A DNA stretch of 64,000 nt. Source: CAWAMR01 sp963783095 (GTDB lineage Bacteria > Planctomycetota > Planctomycetia > Gemmatales > Gemmataceae). Of the stretch, positions 1 through 10,586 are shown piece by piece (within the stretch, counting starts at the first letter, position 1; every line of letters starts with the position of its first letter). The stretch covers positions 62,001 to 126,000 of the forward strand of contig CAWAMR010000018.1 in NCBI GenBank assembly GCA_963783095.1. Direction: 5' to 3'. The position numbers and the translations under genes were made by a program. Below the pieces are notes generated by a model. That model ran no database searches. It was not told the origin of the DNA and saw nothing but the letters and a program-made list of their open reading frames with translations.

Positions 1-2
1 GA

Positions 3-272
3 AATTTTACGGTGGTTGATGCCAAGACCGGCGCGAAGATTTACGAGGACAAGTTGAACTTTGGCGGAGGCCAGTGCTATCCCAGCATTACTCTGGCGGG
101 TAAATATCTATTCGTCAGCAGCGACAATGGTCGAACGCTCGTCCTGGAGCCGAGCCGAGAGTACAATGAGATCGCCAAAAACTCTTTGGAGACCTTCCGC
201 AGTTCACCAGTGTTTGAGGGGAAGAGAATGTATGTCCGCACCGTCAAGCATCTGTGGTGCATCGGGGAATAG
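3..272 (+). CDS. PQQ-like beta-propeller protein, C-terminal fragment
   Basis: This is the end of a protein that begins before the window: the frame is already open at base 3 (NFTVVDAKTGAKIYE) and stops with TAG at 270-272. The 'V-D-A-K-T-G' and 'KYLFVSSDNGRTLVLEP' segments are typical blades of PQQ-like/BamB-type beta-propellers, in which 'vvdaktGk..y' strands repeat. The last residues (RMYVRTVKHLWCIGE) match the end of the second PQQ-like protein in this window (6056-7490, ending LYIRTAKHLYAFGK), so the two are related. Planctomycete proteins of this type are usually secreted. Substrate and role are unknown. Confidence 0.75.
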   Translation, partial: NFTVVDAKTGAKIYEDKLNFGGGQCYPSITLAGKYLFVSSDNGRTLVLEPSREYNEIAKNSLETFRSSPVFEGKRMYVRTVKHLWCIGE

Positions 273-283
273 GTCGGCGAATT

Positions 284-449
284 CTTGTAGGGCGGGTCGA
301 GGCTTTGCGAGGCCCGCCAGAACTACGAACACCTGAAGCCGATCATGGAAGTCAGCGAATTCTTGTAGGCCGGGTCGAGGCTTTGCGAGGCCCGCCAGAG
401 TGAGAGCTGCTTCATGGCGGGCCTCGCAAAGCCTCGACCCGCCCTACCT
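284..449. repeat. Palindromic repeat cluster, family A
   Basis: Two direct copies of a GC-rich unit (core GGGTCGAGGCTTTGCGAGGC, at about 286-317 and 366-397) are followed by one inverted copy (about 414-447). The RNA or single strand could fold into a long hairpin. The same unit, again as forward copy or copies plus an inverted copy, recurs near 34.2-34.4, 57.47-57.57 and 61.46-61.59 kb, always between genes. It looks like a REP/MITE-like dispersed element. It may end transcription from the upstream PQQ-like gene, but that is inference. Confidence 0.85.
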
Positions 450-484
450 CGAATCCGCACATGAGCGGTTTCGCAGCCAGGCTT

Positions 485-1744
485 CTATCGTGTGCCGACT
501 TCTCGCTTCTCCTCTATTTGAGACCTCTCCGTCGCGGAGGCGGGAATGACTTCGCTTTCGGCCAGTCCAAGCCCAGCGCGGATTTCTACGAAATTCAACA
601 CATCTCGCAAAGTCAGTAGCCCCACAAGTTTCCCGTTATCCAGCACGGCCAATCGACTCTCCCCGCTTTCTGCCAGTTTTCGCCAGGCGCGAATGACCGA
701 TTGGGTCGGGTGGAGAACGGGTAAAGATGATCGTCGCTCGATGACATCCGATACGTGCAACTCATCCCATTGAACCGCGCTCGACTTCTTGAGCCGCTCG
801 TAGAGTCAGCAAGCCCAGAAATCGACCGTCCTCGACCACGGGATAAGCCTTGTGAGAGTATCGCGTGAAATACCGGTACACGGCTTCGTGTACCGTCAGT
901 TGCGAGTCAATGGTAATCGGGTTGCGGTTCATGATCTCCGCAACCGTAACCCCGTGCAATAACTGCTGAAGTTGAGCATAGCCCATGCTCGATTGGGCAG
1001 CGCTTCGTAAAAACATTCCCAGGAAGAAGAGCCACAAGCCTCCGATCAAGTTGCCCCCAATTACCGAAAAAAATCCGCCGATGAACATCAGGTACGAAAA
1101 AAGTATGCCAATTCCGCCGGCAATGCGCGTCCCGGTCAGGTAGTCGCCGGTGGCACCCCAGATGATCCCGCGCAGGATTCTTCCACCGTCCAGAGGAAAC
1201 GCAGGGATGAGATTGAAAATCAACAGCACCAGGTTGATCATTGTCAGGTAAAACAGCAAGCCGGCGGCACCTAGGGCAACCAATGATTCGCCTGTTAACT
1301 GGAATTGGTTGCCTTCAAACTCCCAGGAGATGTTGTTGGCGCTGAGCACCAGGGTCAGGGCAACCCCAAAGAGGCCGATCAATCCGAGGGTGACGAGCGG
1401 CCCGGCCGCGGCAATAGCGATCTCGTGACTGGGTTTCTTGGGGTCGCCTCGAAATTCGGCGATACCGCCAAAAACAAAGAACCGAATTCCATGAACCGAT
1501 ACTCCCAATCGCCGCGCAGCAGCGCATGACCCATCTCATGAAGAAGCACTGAACCAAAAAGGGCCAGCGCAGCGATCACGCCCAAAGCCCAGTACACCTC
1601 GGGTTTATTCTGATATTGCGGAAGAGTTTCGGGGAAATAACCGATGGAGAGCGTCCAAACGATCAGAAAGACGGCCAGGAACCAACTCCAGTGCAGCCGA
1701 AACGGTATTCCGAATATTTTCCCAAGATAAATGTCGCCTGACAT
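485..1744 (-). CDS. Site-2 protease family metalloprotease with CBS domains (two frameshifts)
   Basis: Intramembrane zinc metalloprotease of the M50/site-2 family followed by a pair of CBS domains. The N-terminal part has membrane segments and the zinc motif HEMGH at residues 69-73. The second active-site motif (PAFPLDGGRILRG) lies in the next membrane segment, and the C-terminal CBS repeats carry 'GLLTLR' strands. ATG at 1744 is preceded by GAGGAACGACC. The frame breaks near 1510-1520, where one G seems missing after CTGCTG (expected ALLARRLGV), and near 770-790 between the CBS halves. Protein similarity runs through both breaks, so this is one gene of about 400 residues, the usual length. 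CBS pairs normally bind adenylates and may control the protease. Substrate unknown. Confidence 0.85.
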
Positions 1745-2272
1745 GGTCGTTCCTCTATGTGGATGACGTCACTCCTACCGTTGAGCAATGTGCGTGTTGC
1801 CAAATGAGTTCTTGCGGACCACTTCACGACTAAAACAGAGCAAAATCGATGCCACTCCCGTCAGGGCCTCGGGTTTGTACGCCAAAATCAGCCATTCTAC
1901 GCCAACCCAAGCGTATGAAGTGCACATCCCTGTTTTTGGCCGCCAGTGCTTGACAATTGAAATTACGTACACTATTATGAATTATGGGTAAGGTTATGTT
2001 GACGGAGATAGTTTGAAAGATATGCGGACCAAAAAGTCAATCTGCTACAGAATGCATCAAAAGTGAAAACGCTTGGGAGCCAAAAATCGGTATTGAGGGG
2101 TTTTTCATCAGCCCGCCCGGAGCTTCTTTGCCATGAGCTGCCTCTTGTCGTCAGTGCACAGGAGTTCGACAATCACTCCGGTGGATCGTTTCCCTCACTC
2201 AAACGTCTTGAAAAATTCGGCCGATGCGTCATTGGCCGATGAATTTGACGCTGAATCGCATAGAGGAGTTTG
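1745..2272. other. Intergenic region without a recognisable gene
   Basis: The stretch lies between the divergently transcribed site-2 protease and the sigma factor. It is richer in A+T than its surroundings (notably 1930-2060), and no open frame in it resembles a protein. It probably holds the promoters of both flanking genes, but no convincing -35/-10 pair was picked out by eye. Confidence 0.5.
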
Positions 2273-2848
2273 ATGGACTCCGATGGCACGGCTTCTGCCC
2301 CGAACCTGGAGCGCTTTCGGGAATACCTCCGCCTGTTAGCCAGGCTTCAGTTGGATCCTCGTCTCCAGGGAAAAGTCGATCTCTCTGGTGTCGTGCAGCA
2401 AACCTTGCTGGAAGCCTATCAGGCGCAGGAACAACTGCGGACCATGGACGATGCCCGGCAGGCGGCCTGGCTGCGACGAGCTTTGGCAAACAACTTGACC
2501 GATGAAGTTCGACGGCTCGGCCGAGTATCGCGCAATCTGAGACTCGAGCAATCTCTTGAGGCCGCTTTGGAGTCCTCATCGTGCCGGTTGGAAAGTTTAT
2601 TGGCATCGGAACAGAGTTCACCCAGCGAGCAGTTGATCCGAAACGAACAACTGTTGCTGCTCGCCAATGCGCTGAACCAGTTGCCGGATGACCAGCAAAC
2701 TGCGGTGATCCGGCATCACCTGCAAGGCTGCCCCCTGGCGGAGATTGCACAGGAGCTGAACCGAAGTAAGGGTGCCATCGGTGCACTTCTGCTTCGAGCC
2801 ATGAAGAAGCTGCGACAATTGCTCGAAGAACCCCATGCGGATGCATAA
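2273..2848 (+). CDS. ECF-type RNA polymerase sigma factor
   Basis: A 191-residue sigma factor of the planctomycete ECF type. Region 2 includes 'LSGVVQQTLLEAY' and 'AWLRRALANNLTDEVRR', and region 4 is a helix-turn-helix around 'QLPDDQQTAVIRHHLQG' and 'EIAQELNRSKGAIGALLLRAMKKLR'. The start is taken as ATG 2273 because GAGGAG at 2263-2268 is correctly spaced for it; the in-frame TTG at 2270 is too close. The stop TAA shares bases with the start of the kinase gene (TAATG at 2846-2850), so the two are translationally coupled. Planctomycete sigma factors paired with a Ser/Thr kinase are known as a group, and the kinase presumably controls or responds with this factor. Target promoters unknown. Confidence 0.88.
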   Translation: MDSDGTASAPNLERFREYLRLLARLQLDPRLQGKVDLSGVVQQTLLEAYQAQEQLRTMDDARQAAWLRRALANNLTDEVRRLGRVSRNLRLEQSLEAALESSSCRLESLLASEQSSPSEQLIRNEQLLLLANALNQLPDDQQTAVIRHHLQGCPLAEIAQELNRSKGAIGALLLRAMKKLRQLLEEPHADA

Positions 2849-5800
2849 TGGATTACGCCACAGAAACTTTCGACGACCGGGAAGAACGGCTCGGCGAGCT
2901 TTTTTCGGACTGGCTTGAAGTTCTGGAGTCGGGCCAGTCGCCCGATCGGCAAGAATGGCTGGCCCGTTATCCGGAATATGCCTCCGAGCTGGAAGAGTTT
3001 CTCGCCGATGAGGACCGAATGCGGTCTCTCGCAGCACCGTTGCGAGAAGCAGCCCAGGCCGCATTCGTCGCCACGCCTTTGCCCTGGGAAACCCTCTCTC
3101 CACAGTGTCTCTGGAAGAACCTCAACCCGGTTCTTTTGGAGACTACGAGTTGTTGGAAGAAATCGGGCGAGGCGGCATGGCGGTTGTTTTACCGCGCCCG
3201 GCAAAAGGGGTTGGAACGATTCGTTGCCCTGAAACTCTTCCGCACCGATCGACTCGGTCGAGTGACGGATCTCGAGCGCCTTTCGGCATGAGGCGCAATC
3301 GTCGCGCAGCTGGATCATCCTCTGGTTGTGCCGATCCACGAAGTGGGGGAACACCAGGGGTATATCTATTTCACGATGAAGTTGATCGAGGGTGGAAGCC
3401 TCGATGCCCATCTGGCTCGAATTCATCGCCGACCCTGCGCCGCTGCCCGCCTGATGGCAGCTATCGCCAGGGCTGTGAATCATGCTCATCAGCCAGGCAT
3501 TCTGCACCGCGACCTCAAACCTTCCAATATCCTCGTCACCGGATCGCTCAATGATCCTCTCGACCTTCTGATTCCGCACATCAGTGATTTTGGTCTCGCA
3601 AAGCGTTTAGACACCGATATGAGTCTCACTCAAACCGGAGCGGTGGTGGGCACTCCTGCCTACATGGCACCCGAACAAGCTGCGAATGAAAAGAACGCCG
3701 TCACAACCGCGACCGATGTCTATGGCCTGGGAGCTATTCTTTATGCCTTACAAACGGGAAAGCACCCTTCCGAGGCGAATCGGTCCTCGAAACATTGGCC
3801 CAGGTAAAGGAACGCGAACCCGAACCTCCCGGGCGGATCAATCCGAAGGTGCCGCGCGATCTTGAGACGATTTGCTTGAAGTGCCTCAGAAAGGAGCCGC
3901 TTCGACGATATGAATCGGCGTCGGCTCTGGCCGATGATCTGGAACGCTGGCTCAAGGGAGAACCGATCTGGGCGCGGCCGGTCGGTCGGGTGGAACGGCT
4001 ATGGCGCCGGTGCCGCCGGCAGCCGATCCAGGACGCCGTCAGCGGGACTAATCCTGGCAGTAGTAGTTGGATTCATCCTGGTCCTTTGGCAATGGCGGCG
4101 AGCCGAGGACAACTTCGTCCGGGCAGATGAGAACTACCTTTCCGCAGAACGGCACCGAGAGGAGGCCGCAACGCGCGGCGTCGAGTCGGACGAGAGCTTC
4201 CGTCTGGCGCATGACGTGGTCCGGGATTTTACCGGAATCCTGGAGGAAAGCGGGCAGCTTGAAAACCGTGGATTGGACCCCATCCGACGAGAACTGCTGC
4301 TGAAAGTACAAAGCTACTACCGGAGGTTCCTCGAACAGCGGAAACATGATCCCACACTCAAGCTGGAACTTGCCCAAGCTTCGGCAACTCTTGCCGATAT
4401 CATCCGTCAGATCGGCACGCCGCAAGAAGCTCTCGAAGCCTACGTAGAAGCCAGAGACCAAGCGCCTGAAGCTGGCGCAGGACGATCCCAATAATGTGTC
4501 GATTCAACTGGCTCTGGCTGAATTGCATAACCATCTAGGATCGGTTTATGCCTTGCTTGGCCGGCCGGAAGATTCTCTTGAGTCCATGAAAGAAACGAGA
4601 CGAATACTCGATGCCCTCCTGATCGCGCATCCGGATGACAGTTCGGTTCAGGTTAAACTGGCCCAGACACTTCACAATGTGGGAATGCATCACTCGAATT
4701 CCAACCGTGTGCAGGAGGCGATGCGATGCTATGCCGATGCCGAACAGATTCTGGAAAAACTGCTCAACTGGCAGCCTGACGACGTTAATGTTCGGAGAAA
4801 TCTGGCCAACACCCTCAATAGCATAGGCCTAGCCTATTCTCGGCAGGGCAAGATTACGGATGCCTTGCAGAACCTGTGCAGGGCCGTTGACCTGAGCGAT
4901 CGGATCGCGCAGTCCAATCCCAACGATCGGCTGTTGCAGCACGTCTTCGCGTTTTATCTATGTAATCTTGGCGAATGCCTTTGCAAACTTGAGAATCCAA
5001 AAGAGGCGCTGACCCATTTCAACCGTGCCCGAGGCATCCTCGAAGACCTGGCATGCGAACCCATCAATCGCATCCATCCAGGCGACTCTTGGGAGGTGCT
5101 GTTCGCTTATGGCCCGCGCCTCGATCGATGTCAATGATCTTGATCGGGCAGCAGAATCCCATAACCGCGCCAAGGCGGTTTTCAGGCAACTGACAAAAGA
5201 CTACCCGAATAGCCTCGAATATCCGTATCGGCTGATCCTGGTTTTGATCGAGATCGCTCAAACCCATACCAGGTTCAAACAACTCAAGCAGGCAGATGAT
5301 GTGTATGAGGAAGCTCGCGACGTCAGTGTTCGGCTCGTGGAGATGTTCCCGGACGAGTCAAAATACCTCGCCCAACTGGCGGGAATTCTTCACGATTTGT
5401 CGGCCGGGCAAGCGGATCAGGGTCGGTTCGGGGATGCACGAGAGATGATTCTCCAGGCCATCAAGCACACAACTCGACTGCTGGAAAAAGACCCATCCGA
5501 TGTTAATCAGCGACATCAATTGAGCAACCATTATGCTTTTCTCGCCTATTTCAACCGCGAGCTGGGACGGATCGATGAGGCAATAGACGCAGCGGACAAA
5601 CGGCTGAAACTGTGGTCGAAGGAGCCGATTGAGTTGTATGGTGTCGCAGCGGACTATGCCCTCACGGGTGCTGCTGCCAAAACCGACATGAAGTTGCAAC
5701 TGCGTTGTGCCGATCTCGCTATCGAGACGCTTCATCGCGCGATCAAAGCCGGCTATCATGATGTCGAGCACGCCCAGACGAATCCCCAACTGGACTTTAT

Positions 5801-5873
5801 ACGTTCTCGGCCGGAGTTCCAGAAACTGCTGACCGAAATGAGCAAGATTCCGCGACAACTGAAGAAAGAATAG
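2848..5873 (+). CDS. Membrane Ser/Thr protein kinase with TPR repeats (about seven frameshifts)
   Basis: A Hanks-type kinase of about 1,000 residues. It opens with an acidic leader, then the Gly-rich loop (IGRGGMAVV), the VALKLFR lysine, the catalytic loop HRDLKPSN, DFGLAKR and the GTPAYMAPEQ activation segment. A transmembrane stretch follows near 4045-4090 (ILAVVVGFILVLW), and from about 4280 to 5870 there are TPR-like repeats, probably outside the cytoplasm. Translation starts at ATG 2848 inside the sigma-factor stop. The frame changes near 3100, 3185, 3290, 3785, 4020, 4490 and 5110, yet all conserved motifs are present and in order, which favours sequence error over decay. The sigma factor is its obvious partner. 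The signal it senses is not evident. Confidence 0.85.
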
Positions 5874-5964
5874 CAAGCCAAAGGCCAGAAGATACGAACG
5901 GTTCAAACCAACTGGCCATTGACGCGTCTGGCGGAAAGTTTGGGCGAACTAAAGTGAAAGATTT

Positions 5965-6025
5965 CCGCTTACTACGTGTCGCGGCTCTCTCCGAGAGCTA
6001 AAGAGCCTGCGCACGTAGTAAGCGG
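5965..6025. repeat. Long palindrome between convergent genes
   Basis: Left arm CCGCTTACTACGTG (5965-5978) and right arm CACGTAGTAAGCGG (6012-6025) are perfect complements. The loop contains a second inverted repeat (GGCTCT...AGAGCC). It sits between the kinase gene (+) and the PQQ-like gene (-), which converge, so it could act as a two-way terminator, although neither side has a clear T-tract. Confidence 0.7.
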
Positions 6026-6055
6026 TTGCGGGCAATTTTGTTTTTGCCGCTCGCC

Positions 6056-7490
6056 TTACTTTCCGAACGCATAAAGATGTTTGGCCGTTCGGATGTACAA
6101 AGTGTTGTCGGCGATCGCCGGGGTTGCTGCCACGCGCTCGCCCAGTTTCGGGTTCTTGACGACAACCTCCGGCGCATCGGTGCCTGCCTTGAGAACCGTT
6201 ACCGTGCCGTCGTCGAGCGTCGTGAAATAAATGTTGCCGTTGGCAGCCACGGGCGAGGCATAGTATCTGCCGGCGGCAACGGCTCGATCGAGGAGGTAGA
6301 TCTCTTTGCCTGACTTTGCATTATAGGCAGTCAGCAACCCGCCATCCTTCACCATGAGAAGCTGGTTGCGATAGACGATCGCGGAAGGTACGTAGGGTAA
6401 TCCCTTGGTTTTCTTCCAGAGTAAATGGGTCTTGCTCACATCTCCGGTTCCACCCGCCTTGAGGGCAAATGCGCTGTTTTTCGATGCCGACATGTATTTC
6501 ATGGAAGCATCCCACTCGTCGCGGGTCAACTTGCCGTCTTTGTTCGTATCGTTGTTGTCGAAGAACCCTTTGAGCATGGTTTTTTCGGACCCGGGTTTGG
6601 TCAGATACCCCTGCTTCTGCTCACCTGCCTGCTTGAGGATGTCGTCGAAGGACGGCATCTTGAAATCTTTCTCCTCGGGATCGCCCGGCGACCAGCCTGC
6701 AAAGAACAGAGTACCATCGACCACCGAAGGAGATGCGCAGCACGCAGAAGGCATTCCGGCAACCGACCATTTCTCGTCCCCCGTCTTCAGATCGTAGCCG
6801 ATCATCCGTCCGAAACCTGCGGCAACCACTTGTTTGCCGGCTGGGGTGTCCCAGATAACCGGCGTGGCAAACGAAGTGGGAGATTGGCGTTTCTTTTCCC
6901 ATTTCAACTTCCCGGTTGCGGCGTCGATCGCCAGGATTTTCGCATCCTTGGTTTCATCGCGCACAAGGACGACGACCCCGTCGGCCAGCACCGGCGAAAC
7001 GCCCGTGCCGAAGTCCGCGAACGTGACAGCGGTCGGGAGGTCGTACTTCCAGAGTTGCTTTCCGTACAGGTCATAGCAGAACAACCCGCACGAGCCAAAA
7101 TACGATACAATCCGCTCCCCATCGGTCACGGCAGTCGACGCCGCCGGGCTTCCTTCCGTCTTGTGATATGCTTCGATCTTTTTTGCGGGTGCTTCAGCGC
7201 CAGACCTCTTTTCCATCGGTACGCCGATAGGCGATCGTATACAGTTTCCCATCGTCAAACGCAGTAATGATCAGGTTCTCACCTGCCACGATCGGTGATG
7301 AGAAGCCGCTTGGAACCGGAACCTTCCATTTGACATTCTTCTGAGGGCCTAACTCTATCGGTGGTTTTTGATCGTCCGCCACTCCCGATCCACTCGGTCC
7401 ACGAAACTGCGACCAGGCAAGAGGCCCCTCCGCAGCATGTGCTGACCGCGCGAGCAATCCGAGTAGCGCAATAGCTATCAATCTCTTCAT
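6056..7490 (-). CDS. Secreted PQQ-like beta-propeller protein with an inserted EF-hand (one frameshift)
   Basis: A protein of about 475 residues starting at ATG 7490 behind GGAGGGAATAGTG. The first 20 residues (MKRLIAIALLGLLARSAHA) are a Sec signal peptide. The mature protein starts with 'WSQFRGPSGSGV', the usual opening of planctomycete PQQ-like propellers, and continues with repeats such as 'LWKYDLPTAV' and 'LKWEKKR'. In the middle, about 6540-6570, is a calcium-binding loop DTNKDGKLTRDEWD, a canonical EF-hand inside the propeller. One base appears missing near 7195-7205, where GKEVWR should run on to AEAPAKK. Related to the fragment at the start of the window. Function unknown; an envelope or secreted role is likely. 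Confidence 0.85.
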
Positions 7491-7830
7491 CACTATTCCC
7501 TCCGAAGTTTTGGATGCCGCCCGGGAGAGGTGGGGGATTCCTTGAGACATGGATCTTGTCGATTGCCTATCAGGAATGATCCATGATAGCCAATTGAAAG
7601 CCTATCTTTTGTGGCGATAATCGGCAATATCGAACCGATCCGGTAACGGTTCCATTCGACCGTTTGAGAAAGATTAACAAATTCTCAGTCCCGGCGTCAT
7701 CATTTCTGAATTTCATCGCTTCTCCAATAGAGACCGCAATGAGTTCTTTCCTCCGAGCGGAGCTGGGCTGCTCAAAATTCGGAGAAGGCGACTTCATTTT
7801 TTGAAATGCCCCCTTGGGTGAGGACTTTCC
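7491..7830. promoter_or_regulatory. Divergent intergenic region, probable promoters
   Basis: These 340 bases separate the PQQ-like gene (-) from the Gly/Met-rich protein gene (+), so both promoters should lie here. No protein-like frame is evident, and no individual promoter element could be assigned with confidence. Confidence 0.4.
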
Positions 7831-8503
7831 ATGATTCGCTTGAGTGCCAAGGCAGTTGTTGTCCTTTTCTTGGCGAGCCACGCTCACGCGCAGCCTGGGA
7901 TTACCGGGCGCGGCATCAACGGCGGGATTCAGGGCGGCTTTCAAGGTCAGCCGGCGATGGGGATCACCGGCATTCAAGGCCGCCCAGCCATGGGGATAAA
8001 CGGAAATTTCAATGGTGGCATCACTGGAAATCCGGCGATGGGGATTAACGGTACCGGGATCACCGGAATGCCGGCCATGGGGATCAATGGCGGCATGCCG
8101 GGAAACATGACAGGCAATCCTGGAATGGGAATGACAGGGAATGGCCCCGGCAACATGATGGGTAACGGCAATATGGGGATGCCGGGCGGCATGCCCGGAG
8201 CCGGCGAGAAGCAGTGGCAATGCACGAGTTTGTAAAGCGATCGTAGCGACCGGACCCACGCCTCCGAAAATTGACAAATGTCCCCAGTGCGGTACGCGCA
8301 TCGGCTACTATCAGGACGGCACGGGCAAGCACGACATGCCCGATTCGGAAGGCTCGATCGGCAACAGCAAGGTCTTGAAGATTGTCCTCGGCGTTGTCGT
8401 CGGCGCGGGCGTCGTGATCGGGATCATTGTGGGAATCGTGAAGGGAACTTCTTCCGGGAAAAAGAAGAAACGCCGAAAACGTATCCCAAGCAATGACTGG
8501 TAA
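7831..8503 (+). CDS. Exported Gly/Met/Asn-rich repeat protein with zinc ribbon and membrane anchor (one frameshift)
   Basis: ATG 7831 follows GAGGA. Residues 1-20 (MIRLSAKAVVVLFLASHAHA) look like a signal peptide. Residues 22-125 are a low-complexity run built on 'PAMGI(N/T)G' and 'GNMxGN' repeats. At about 8232 an extra T shifts the frame. Read through, the protein continues with a zinc ribbon (CTSCKAIVA...KCPQCG), a hydrophobic segment (VLKIVLGVVVGAGVVIGIIV) and a basic tail (KKKKRRKR) to TAA at 8501. A bare zinc ribbon next to a secreted low-complexity region and a C-terminal membrane helix is unusual. No function is assignable. The next gene is also a zinc-ribbon membrane protein. Confidence 0.65.
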
Positions 8504-8605
8504 GGCGCATTTCTTGCTGACCAAAGCCCTACACAAAATCGAAACTCGCGTCATTGATCAACGAGGAGAGAGTTTCTGTCTCGATACCAGGATCAAAATT
8601 CACAT

Positions 8606-9989
8606 ATGCCGTTCACGTTGAAATGTCCCAATTGTCGGGCCGGATTAAACTCTCCAGTCGAAATTCCCACTGGGAAATCGATCCGCTGCCCTCGATGCAA
8701 AACGGAATTCAAAGTCACAAATCAGACGGGGAACAACGACGACGTACAGCATACCGCCAAACGCAAAAACCCCGTCGGCAGCAGCGACTTCCAAGGCTAA
8801 TTCCACCTCGGAGCAATTGAAGGAAACCGAATCAAGGAAGAAGCGGCAATAAAGTTGAGGAGGATATACCCAAAGCTCCGAAACGCGATCGAGACGAAGA
8901 TAATGATGGCGGTGAACGTCGCAATTCCAAAGATGAGGAAAAGGATCGACGGAGGCGATCCAGGGAAGAAAATGACGAAAAACCACGTTCGAGACGCCGG
9001 CGCGAAAGACGAGAGCGACTCGGAAGATCTCGATGATGAAGATCGGCCCCGCTCAAGGCGTCGCAGCAGGTCCGATGACGACGATCGAAATGCCGATCGC
9101 CGAAGTAGGGACAATGGCCGCGATTCCAAACGCAAGAAAAAGCAACCCAGGAAATCGAGAACGGTGTGGATCGTTGCCGGTGCGGGTTTGCTTATCGGTG
9201 TCGCATTGTTGGTCTGGTTTCTCTTCCTGAGCGGCAACAGCTTTGACAGCGAAATAATTGCCCTGCTGCCTGCCGAAGTAACCGATGTGTACGGGATCGA
9301 AGTCGAAGATCTTCTGTCGGCGGCAATTGACAAAGACAAAGAGTTGCTTCGTTTCGAACACCCCGAAATCGCCGAATTTGGGCTTGAACTGGACCAGGTC
9401 AGGCGAATCATCGTCGCCGGCGGGAAAAATCTCGGCATGATCATGGTGATCCGCCTGACCAGGGATGCCGGCAAGGAAAAACTGAGCAAAGACTCGACCG
9501 AAATGAAAGAAAACGGCAAAACCTATTACAAGTCCAATAAGGATAGTTCTTGCATCAGCCTCGTATCCGGCAAGTTGATCGTGGCGGCCGAACGAGAGGA
9601 CACGATAAAGAGCATTCTCAAGCAACCGGAAGGCAAGGTCCAAATCTCCGAAGACCTCCTGTCACTCGTCAAGAAAGCCGCGAAGGGGCACAATTGGGTT
9701 GCGTCCATTTCCGAAGGAGCGGGACACATGGGATTCATGCTCGCGCCCGAAGAGTTGAAAAAACTAAAAGGAAACTATGGCTATACGAAGTTAAGCGGCC
9801 GATCCGTGGATTATCGATCGTTCATTGTCTGCGACAGCGAAGGAAACAGCCTCGAAGATCACCGACGCCTGTCAGCATCACATCGACGAATACAAGAAGA
9901 AAGCTGAAAACGGCACGTCCCGAGCAATGCAGAATCTGGACGAGCAGAGCAAACGGCTCTATCGTCGCCGCCGCCACGCGAGCGATTAG
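8606..9989 (+). CDS. MJ0042-type zinc-ribbon membrane protein (several frameshifts, 3' end uncertain)
   Basis: Residues 1-39 form an MJ0042-like zinc finger: CPNCRAGL, then IRCPRCKTEF. A long charged linker rich in Arg/Asp/Lys/Ser follows (about 8800-9150), then one membrane helix (VWIVAGAGLLIGVALLVWF, about 9170-9225) and an extracytoplasmic domain (FDSEIIALLPAEVTDVYGIE and on), a layout common in planctomycetes. The frame changes near 8795, probably again in the linker, and near 9845, after which 'ITDACQHHIDEYKKKAENG' is read. The stop at 9989 belongs to that last frame, but another frame stays open to about 10,210 and looks partly coding (VVEYSVTQEMKEG), so the true end is unclear. Function unknown. 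Confidence 0.6.
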
Positions 9990-10195
9990 CCGGAGCGGAC
10001 GGGTCGTGGAGTACTCTGTTACGCAGGAAATGAAGGAAGGGTCGGCGGCGAATATCGGATTTCCGGGACGACCCAGCCGTGTGAACCGGCCAGCCGCAGT
10101 TCCCAAAACAATGAACTGGATTTGCCTGCGAAACCCGGAAGAACGCGGGATGAAATGGATCGCTGCCTGCAGCATAAGTTTCTTTGCATGCTGCT

Positions 10196-10489
10196 TCACG
10201 ACAACTTTCTGATGGTAAAATCAAGGGAAAGGATCAACTTCAAGGTTTCGAGCGCTGTTTTGCGATCATACTCCTTCTCGGACTCAGGCAGATCGGCATA
10301 GGGTACCAGACATGGATGCTTCTTGCCGGCGTCATCGCGCATTTCGCCATAGGTCCAACCTTGATTGATCCGCTGTAATGCCCAGACATCGTGGTTATTC
10401 TCGGCCAGTTTTTCCTGGAGTTCCAGGATATCGGCAGGGAGTGTAATGTGAGCAGTGTCAATGGGCCGAGGATGATAGGTGATCCGCAT
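10196..10489 (-). CDS. RyR-domain protein
   Basis: A 97-residue protein starting at ATG 10489 with GGAG nine bases upstream. The middle (WALQRINQGWTYGEMRDD, HPCLVPYADLPESEKEYDR) is a classic RyR domain, the conserved repeat first named in ryanodine receptors. In bacteria it occurs alone or within larger proteins and may bind nucleotide-like ligands; its role here is unknown. The gene ends the minus-strand run that holds the hopanoid genes, 98 bases after hpnG, so it may be co-transcribed, but nothing ties it to hopanoids. Confidence 0.8.
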   Translation of the reverse strand: MRITYHPRPIDTAHITLPADILELQEKLAENNHDVWALQRINQGWTYGEMRDDAGKKHPCLVPYADLPESEKEYDRKTALETLKLILSLDFTIRKLS

Positions 10490-10586
10490 CAGGTGATTCT
10501 CCTATAGCTTTCTTCCCTGGCTGCAGGGCAGCTCGCCTTCACCAACAGAAATTTTACCATATCACCGACCTTTCTCCCGTCAACCC

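Noticed and set aside
1775..2172. Short minus-strand frames upstream of the sigma factor
   Set aside because: No ribosome sites and no protein-like composition; treated as intergenic.
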